Position numbers and translations under genes: made by a program
In this document: positions 59,355 to 64,000 of the stretch, piece by piece
Layout: each line of letters opens with the position of its first letter
Position numbering within the stretch: position 1 is the first letter of the stretch
Origin: Spirosoma sp. 48-14
GTDB lineage: Bacteria > Bacteroidota > Bacteroidia > Cytophagales > Spirosomataceae
DNA: 64,000 nt
NCBI RefSeq assembly: GCF_001898575.1
Contig: NZ_MKUD01000002.1
Span: 111,232 to 175,231, forward strand
Direction of reading: 5' to 3'
The notes under the pieces: model-generated
The model's input: the letters and a program-made list of their open reading frames with translations, nothing else
What the model was told of the DNA's origin: nothing
Databases searched by the model: none

Positions 59355-59805
59355 ACGTTTACGCTTTTTATGGTTTATCGGAATTACGTGCAACTATCAC
59401 CCAAGAAGAATAAAAAAATTTCCAACGTAGCCAGATAGAATCTGGTTACTTCTAGGTACGCAACCAAATCAATAGTACCTAAATAGGACCACCTCAGCTT
59501 TCCTACTAACTACTAAAAAGATCTGATCGGCTCAGATACGTACTTGTTTACGGGTTTCTGCAGACGGGTTTAGCCCCACAAGCTCATTGTAGTAAAAAAT
59601 GTAAATTTGATTATAACCTGACAGAGCCTACTTCTAAAGTAAAGTCATTAATGTAAAAACTGATTCAGTAAACGCCCATTGTATGAGGTCAAAACAGCGA
59701 ATCTCTCCCACCGCTGCTTTGCGATATACCCTATCTCAAACTGCCAGCTCATAACTCTATGTCTCATTTACAAAACCATGCCTGAGTATGTGAGGCATAG
59801 GATAG
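59355..59805. other. Non-coding gap upstream of sigma factor and downstream of anmK
   Basis: This 450-bp interval has no gene. It holds the small inverted repeat taggtac/gtaccta (59453-59459 and 59475-59481). TAAATTTG at 59602-59609 fits the -7 box on the plus strand, but no plus-strand gene follows nearby. The rest is A/T-rich and shows nothing further. Confidence 0.45.
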
Positions 59806-61002
59806 TTATTTGGGAAAACTGATCTTGCCCATCGATACCGTCGGAACGCCCTGCCGATCACCAAATGAGGTATGTCCACCAGCCAGACTTTCGTTTGCCA
59901 GTACCGCAAACAGTACAGCCTCTTTCGCATCACCATCTATACCCAGATCATCGGTGCGACCAAATGTACAATCAGGCAGTAATTGCCGTAAGGTTTTGGT
60001 TAGTACCGGGTTGTGCATCCCTCCGCCACTCATGTAAATACGATAGGTTTCGCCGGGAACAATAACCCGTTTGATTGAATCGACAATCGTTTCGGCACTA
60101 AACTGAACAAGCGTAGCCATCAGATCAGCCTCAGATAGACCTGTGGTTTGGCTACGAACCTGCGCATCCTCTACATAAGGCACATTAAAAACTTCTGGCC
60201 CGGTCGTTTTAGGAAAGGGGGCATCGAAAAACGGGTTCTCTTTTAAGGCGTCAATCAGGGCTATATTTACCTGCCCCTGTGCGGCTAACTGCCCATCTTC
60301 ATCATACGGCCGATTGAGAAACTTCCGGGCATAGGCATCCAGCAGGGTGTTCCCCGGCCCTGTGTCAGTCGTAAAAACGGCATTGGCATCACCATTGGCC
60401 GGGAGATAGGTAAAATTGGCGATGCCGCCCATATTTAACAGAATTCGGTTTTCACCAGCCTTTGTGAACATGAAGTAATCGCCATATACTGCTAATGGAG
60501 CTCCCTCGCCCCCAAGAGCAATATGCTTTTGCCGAAAATCGCTCAAGGTAATAACGCCGGTTGTGGCTGCAACATGATCGCCATCACCAATTTGCAGGGT
60601 AGCATTTGGGAACTTATCACGTCTGTGCTGACTTTTGGGGGCATGATATACCGTTTGGCCGTGGCTGGCGACAATATCGATCTCGGCCGGCTGGATGCCC
60701 CAACTCTGAAGACAATCCAACACCATCTGACCATGCAACCGTCCAATAAACGGATTTAGCAAACAGAGTTTTTCAAAATCGATAACTGATTTCGCAAAAA
60801 TAGTCCGAATATGGGCCTTAAGCTCCTCTGGATACGGTACCGTAGCAAATCGTTCTACGGAAACAGTAGTAGCTAGTCCACTTCCAGCAATACGGCATAA
60901 TGCTACGTCGAGACCGTCGAGTGAGGTTCCTGACATAAGTCCGATAATCCTACGCTCATTTTTTTGAGCAATAGTATATAAGTGCTGTATTTGATCGTTC
61001 AT
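59806..61002 (-). CDS. anmK: Anhydro-N-acetylmuramic acid kinase
   Basis: A 398-residue kinase that converts 1,6-anhydro-MurNAc to MurNAc-6-phosphate in peptidoglycan recycling. AnmK motifs: IIGLMSGTSLDGLDVALC at the start (phosphate-binding), DIVASHGQTVYHAP, LQIGDGDHVAATTGV, NMGGIANFTYLP, DTGPGNTLLDAY, and the closing YMSGGGMHNPVL. Length matches the E. coli enzyme. I used the ATG at 61002; a GTG at 61020 adds six residues. It is divergent from a fructosamine kinase gene, 54 bp away. Confidence 0.93.
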   Translation of the reverse strand: MNDQIQHLYTIAQKNERRIIGLMSGTSLDGLDVALCRIAGSGLATTVSVERFATVPYPEELKAHIRTIFAKSVIDFEKLCLLNPFIGRLHGQMVLDCLQSWGIQPAEIDIVASHGQTVYHAPKSQHRRDKFPNATLQIGDGDHVAATTGVITLSDFRQKHIALGGEGAPLAVYGDYFMFTKAGENRILLNMGGIANFTYLPANGDANAVFTTDTGPGNTLLDAYARKFLNRPYDEDGQLAAQGQVNIALIDALKENPFFDAPFPKTTGPEVFNVPYVEDAQVRSQTTGLSEADLMATLVQFSAETIVDSIKRVIVPGETYRIYMSGGGMHNPVLTKTLRQLLPDCTFGRTDDLGIDGDAKEAVLFAVLANESLAGGHTSFGDRQGVPTVSMGKISFPK

Positions 61003-61020
61003 AGTTAGGTAACTATCCAC

Positions 61021-61028
61021 TAATTTTG
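61021..61028 (+). promoter_or_regulatory. -7 box TAATTTTG for the fructosamine kinase gene
   Basis: An exact TAnnTTTG match 29 bp upstream of the start at 61057, in the 54-bp divergent gap with anmK. The predicted leader is about 20 nt. No good -33 box is seen. Confidence 0.35.
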
Positions 61029-61056
61029 GTTAATTCGTAAGAACGGCTGTTAATAA

Positions 61057-61947
61057 ATGGAATTCTGGGGTAACGAACAATTTACCTTCTTCGAAAGCAT
61101 TCTATTTTCGGCATTGGGTAAACCGGTTGATGTTTTGGAAACCCAGTTTCTATCTGGGGGCAATATTAACACCGCAGCCCGTGTATTTTCGACTGAAGGT
61201 GTTTTCTTCATTAAATGGAATCAAAGCGATGGCCATCTCGAACAGGATATGTTCGAGGTAGAAGCTATTGGGCTTGATTTACTCCGCCAGACCCATACGT
61301 TCCCCATTCCCGAAGTGGTTAGCTGTGGGCATTTTCAGGGCAAATCATATCTGATTCTGGAATACATTGACTTCGGCAAACGCCCCAAAAACTATTGGGA
61401 AACACTAGCCCAGCGATTGGCGGCATTACACGCAAATACCCAGGCACAATTTGGGCTTCATTTTAATAATTACATAGGCTCTCTACCCCAGGCCAATCCA
61501 CTTACTGAAAACGGCTACGATTTCTTTTTTGAACAGCGATTGCTCCCTCAGGCAGGTCTGGCGCTCTACAAAGAATTACTCTCCAAGCAAACCTACGACG
61601 CGTTGCTGCGACTTCGCGACCAGTTGCCCAATTTACTTCCTAATGAACCGCCTGCCCTCTTGCATGGCGATTTATGGTCAGGTAATGTACTGGTTAATGA
61701 AGATGGCCTGCCCGTTCTGATCGATCCCGCCGTTTATTACGGTTTCCGGGAAGCCGAACTGGCCTTTACGAAACTCTTTGCCGGATTCGATGAGCGCTTT
61801 TACGATGCATACGATGAAGCCTTTCCGATGGTAAGTGGCTTCAACCAACGTGTAGCCATCTACAATTTATACCCATTACTCGTTCATGTGAATCTGTTTG
61901 GCTCTGGTTACGTTAGTGGCGTAGAACGAATATTGAAACAGTTTTAA
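61057..61947 (+). CDS. Fructosamine kinase family protein
   Basis: A 296-residue kinase of the fructosamine-3-kinase (APH-like) family: LSGGNINTAARVF, VFFIKWNQ, IPEVVSCGHFQGKSYLILEYI, HANTQAQFGLHFNNYIGSLPQ, the catalytic loop ALLHGDLWSGNVL, and the metal-binding Asp in LIDPAVYYG. These enzymes phosphorylate glycated (ribulosamine or fructosamine) amino groups to reverse protein glycation. Bacterial members of this family usually prefer ribulosamines. Confidence 0.9.
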   Translation: MEFWGNEQFTFFESILFSALGKPVDVLETQFLSGGNINTAARVFSTEGVFFIKWNQSDGHLEQDMFEVEAIGLDLLRQTHTFPIPEVVSCGHFQGKSYLILEYIDFGKRPKNYWETLAQRLAALHANTQAQFGLHFNNYIGSLPQANPLTENGYDFFFEQRLLPQAGLALYKELLSKQTYDALLRLRDQLPNLLPNEPPALLHGDLWSGNVLVNEDGLPVLIDPAVYYGFREAELAFTKLFAGFDERFYDAYDEAFPMVSGFNQRVAIYNLYPLLVHVNLFGSGYVSGVERILKQF

Positions 61948-62022
61948 AGTCGTTAGTCGCTGGCCATCAATTAATCGTGGTTATTGAAATTACAGTTGAC
62001 CCATGATTAGCGATTAACGACT
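61948..62022. repeat. Imperfect inverted repeat between the kinase and helicase genes
   Basis: agtcgttagtcgctggccat (61948-61967) faces atgattagcgattaacgact (62003-62022), pairing at about 17 of 20 positions. No T tract follows, so terminator function is unsure. The TCGTTAGTCGCT-like arms could be a dispersed repeat. Confidence 0.4.
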
Positions 62023-62026
62023 GATA

Positions 62027-63460
62027 ATGTTTATGGACATTACTTCTTTTGAGCAGTTCGACCTGAACCGCCAACTACTGAATGCGGTGGCTGAACTAGG
62101 CTATACAGAGCCCACGCCTATTCAACAAAAAACGATTCCCTTAAGTCTGGGCAATCATGATGTGTTGGGTATTGCCCAAACGGGTACGGGCAAAACAGCA
62201 GCCTATTTGTTACCTCTGCTGATGAAAATCAAGTATCCGCAGGGGTCAAACCCCAGAGCCTTGATTCTGGCCCCCACGCGCGAACTGGTCATTCAGATCA
62301 ATCAGGCTATCAGCGAACTTGGCAAATACACAGGCTTACGCCATCTCGCTTTATATGGTGGACTTGGCCCCAAAACACAGATTGAAACCCTCCAGCAGGG
62401 TGTTGATGTGCTGGTGGCTACTCCTGGCCGATTCATGGATCTGTACCGAATGGGCGAAATTGCCACGAAAGATATTCGGACAATGGTCCTCGACGAAGCC
62501 GATAAAATGATGGACATGGGCTTCATGCCTCAGATTCGATCTATTTTGGAAGTGATTCCCACAAAACGACAGAATCTGCTGTTTTCGGCTACATTTGGCG
62601 GGCGAGTAGAGCGGCTTTCGGCCGAATTTCTGGAAGCCCCTATTAAAGTAGAGGTCACTCCGCAGGCCTCTACAGCCGATATGGTGACCCAGGTGCTCTA
62701 CGAAGTCCCCAATTTTCGCACTAAAATCAACCTGTTGGATTACCTGATTAGCAAGGACGCGTTTCAGCGCGTTATCATCTTTGCCCGTACCAAGGGAACT
62801 GCCGAGAACATCTATAAATTTCTGGCACGCAAAGTGATAGAGTCTGATAAGATTCGGGTTATCCATGCCAACAAAGGTCAGAATACACGCATCAATGCTA
62901 TGGAAGCCTTCAAAGAGGGAAATATCCAGGTGTTGGTGGCTACTGATGTGGCAGCAAGAGGGATCGACGTTGCCGAAGTTAGCCATGTCATCAATTTCGA
63001 CCTGCCATTAATCTATGAAGATTATGTGCATCGAATTGGTCGTACAGGGCGAGCAAACCGATCGGGCGAAGCCATCACCTTTTTGACAATGGCCGAGGAA
63101 TATCATGTACAGAAGATCGAAAAAATCATCCGCATGACCATTCCCCGTAAACCGCTCCCTCCCGAAGTAGAGGTTACTGAAACGCCTTTCGATGAGCAGC
63201 AAGCCATGTTACGGCAGGTTGACGAACAACGTCGGAAAGAAGACCCTACTTTTCTGGGTGCTTTTCATGAAAAAAAAGCAAAAAATTTACCGGGTGGTAA
63301 AACAAAATTAATCAACAAAAGTAAACAGGGTGGAGCGAAGAAAACAGCTTTTTCGGCCAAAGGGCAAGCTTCTGGCGGCACAAAGCGCAAATCAGGGGCA
63401 TCGCCAGGCCATAAAACCAGTACGGGAAAAAGCCCAGGATCTCGGGGAGGACGACGGTAA
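62027..63460 (+). CDS. DEAD-box RNA helicase
   Basis: A 477-residue helicase with all core motifs: the Q motif (YTEPTPIQQ), motif I AQTGTGKT, Ia PTREL, GG, TPGR, DEAD as VLDEADKMMDMG, SAT (FSATF), then the second domain with IIFARTK, TDVAARGIDV and HRIGRTGR. The tail from about residue 390 is Lys/Gly/Ser-rich and basic (KSGASPGHKTSTGKSPGSRG), typical of RhlE-type helicases. It unwinds structured RNA, for example in ribosome assembly or mRNA decay. An ATG at 62033 is an alternative start. Confidence 0.93.
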   Translation: MFMDITSFEQFDLNRQLLNAVAELGYTEPTPIQQKTIPLSLGNHDVLGIAQTGTGKTAAYLLPLLMKIKYPQGSNPRALILAPTRELVIQINQAISELGKYTGLRHLALYGGLGPKTQIETLQQGVDVLVATPGRFMDLYRMGEIATKDIRTMVLDEADKMMDMGFMPQIRSILEVIPTKRQNLLFSATFGGRVERLSAEFLEAPIKVEVTPQASTADMVTQVLYEVPNFRTKINLLDYLISKDAFQRVIIFARTKGTAENIYKFLARKVIESDKIRVIHANKGQNTRINAMEAFKEGNIQVLVATDVAARGIDVAEVSHVINFDLPLIYEDYVHRIGRTGRANRSGEAITFLTMAEEYHVQKIEKIIRMTIPRKPLPPEVEVTETPFDEQQAMLRQVDEQRRKEDPTFLGAFHEKKAKNLPGGKTKLINKSKQGGAKKTAFSAKGQASGGTKRKSGASPGHKTSTGKSPGSRGGRR

Positions 63461-63527
63461 TTTCCCTGTAATGTACTAACTTGGTTTCCCGTTTCGTTGT
63501 ATCGTAACACATACCTGCGTGTAGTAC

Positions 63528-64000
63528 ATGCTTCCGATGAGCGTTCGCATAAAGCTGATACAGTGGACTTTACTTGGGCTACCGTTTTTGTCGGCAGCCC
63601 AACCTAAGCAGTTCATTACATCGGCACGTTCGGGCGATACGGTTCGGCAATCCAAATCCGAGCACGATCATACAGAAACACTGGCTCACCCTACCGAATC
63701 TACTTTAGATGCATCGGGAGGAGTGGCCATCAATACTATCCCTTTATTTGGCGAACGGCCTAAAACTGCCGAACAGATTAGCGAAGAAATTCACTTTTTG
63801 AACGACTGCGACCGAAATTTCGCTAACCGGTCCGAAGCCAGTGAGTTCTTTGCCAATCGCGGGTGGGACTACATCGATAAGCAACAATTAGACACAGCTG
63901 CGCACCGCTTCAACCTGGCCTGGCTGCTCAACGATAAAAATGCAGATGCTTACTGGGGCCTGGGTGTCGTTTGCTACCAGAAAAATCAATTGTCGGAAGC
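63528..64000 (+). CDS. TPR-containing secreted protein, N-terminal part (3' end outside window)
   Basis: The frame is open from the ATG at 63528 to the window end. A signal-peptide-like N-terminus (KLIQWTLLGLPFLSAAQP) is followed by a polar linker and then a TPR-like helix pair: SEASEFFANRGWDYIDKQQLDTAAHRF, LAWLLNDKNADAYWGLG, VVCYQKNQLSEA. The protein should be exported and use TPR helices for protein binding. The remaining length and function are not visible. The ATG at 63537 is also possible. Confidence 0.75.
   Translation, partial: MLPMSVRIKLIQWTLLGLPFLSAAQPKQFITSARSGDTVRQSKSEHDHTETLAHPTESTLDASGGVAINTIPLFGERPKTAEQISEEIHFLNDCDRNFANRSEASEFFANRGWDYIDKQQLDTAAHRFNLAWLLNDKNADAYWGLGVVCYQKNQLSE

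Noticed and set aside
1-64000. tRNA, rRNA and CRISPR arrays
   Set aside because: No cloverleaf-like sequences with GGTTCGAATCC-type T arms, no rRNA-like stretches and no regularly spaced direct repeats were seen on reading; a tRNAscan or CRISPR search could not be run.

Overview
The window looks like a chromosomal segment from a Bacteroidota bacterium of the order Cytophagales, most like Spirosoma or a close relative. This is inferred from family content, because no search could be run. Pointers are a TonB-dependent receptor fused to a CarboxypepD_reg-like domain with a DUF4249 partner, an S46 peptidase, LytS-type histidine kinases with a LytTR regulator, many Bacteroidota-style lipoproteins, a carotenoid hydroxylase, and promoter sequences of the TAnnTTTG type. 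Genes are densely packed on both strands. No rRNA, tRNA, CRISPR array, phage module or intact transposase was seen.

Layout. 1-6.5 kb: the N-terminal part of an S9 peptidase, a DinB-like protein, a DPP7/DPP11-type S46 peptidase, a small lipoprotein, an outer-membrane protein and a type II NADH dehydrogenase. 6.7-10 kb: a TonB-dependent receptor translationally coupled to a DUF4249 lipoprotein. 10.1-14.8 kb: DAHP synthase/chorismate mutase, proline dehydrogenase, LspA with a long acidic tail, and an OmpA-like lipoprotein. 15-20.3 kb: secreted sugar-related proteins (lactonase propeller, two DUF1080 proteins, an SMP-30-like propeller) and small secreted proteins. 20.3-32.1 kb: one LytTR response regulator and five LytS-type histidine kinases, mixed with a cytochrome c, a beta-helix lipoprotein and a FAD monooxygenase. 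32-45 kb: mostly housekeeping genes (cbpA-cbpM, P1 peptidase, OPT transporter, AlbA_2 protein, crtZ, DUF2795, cutC, purU, glycosylasparaginase, GT3 glycogen synthase, mogA).

45-52 kb is different. It holds a tatC pseudogene, a thioredoxin-like scrap abutting a 28-bp palindrome, a frameshifted DUF418 membrane protein and a frameshifted outer-membrane protein, with long gene-poor gaps. It looks like a decaying or recently rearranged accessory region. 52-56 kb carries an AraC regulator followed by NmrA-like, DUF1772 and RibD/DHFR-like genes and an opposing alpha/beta hydrolase. 56-59.4 kb has two ECF sigma factors, each with a short partner gene, flanking a solitary clpP. 59.8-64 kb holds anmK, a fructosamine kinase, a DEAD-box helicase and the start of a TPR protein.

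Convergent gene ends are often separated by very long inverted repeats (arms of 19-31 bp), several perfect. Some are ordinary bidirectional terminators. Others lack T tracts and look like dispersed palindromic elements. The most unusual items are the five-kinase/one-regulator array, a compact three-way-junction RNA ending in a U tract just before lspA, a REP-like hairpin pair near 1.5 kb, and the cluster of broken genes at 45-52 kb.
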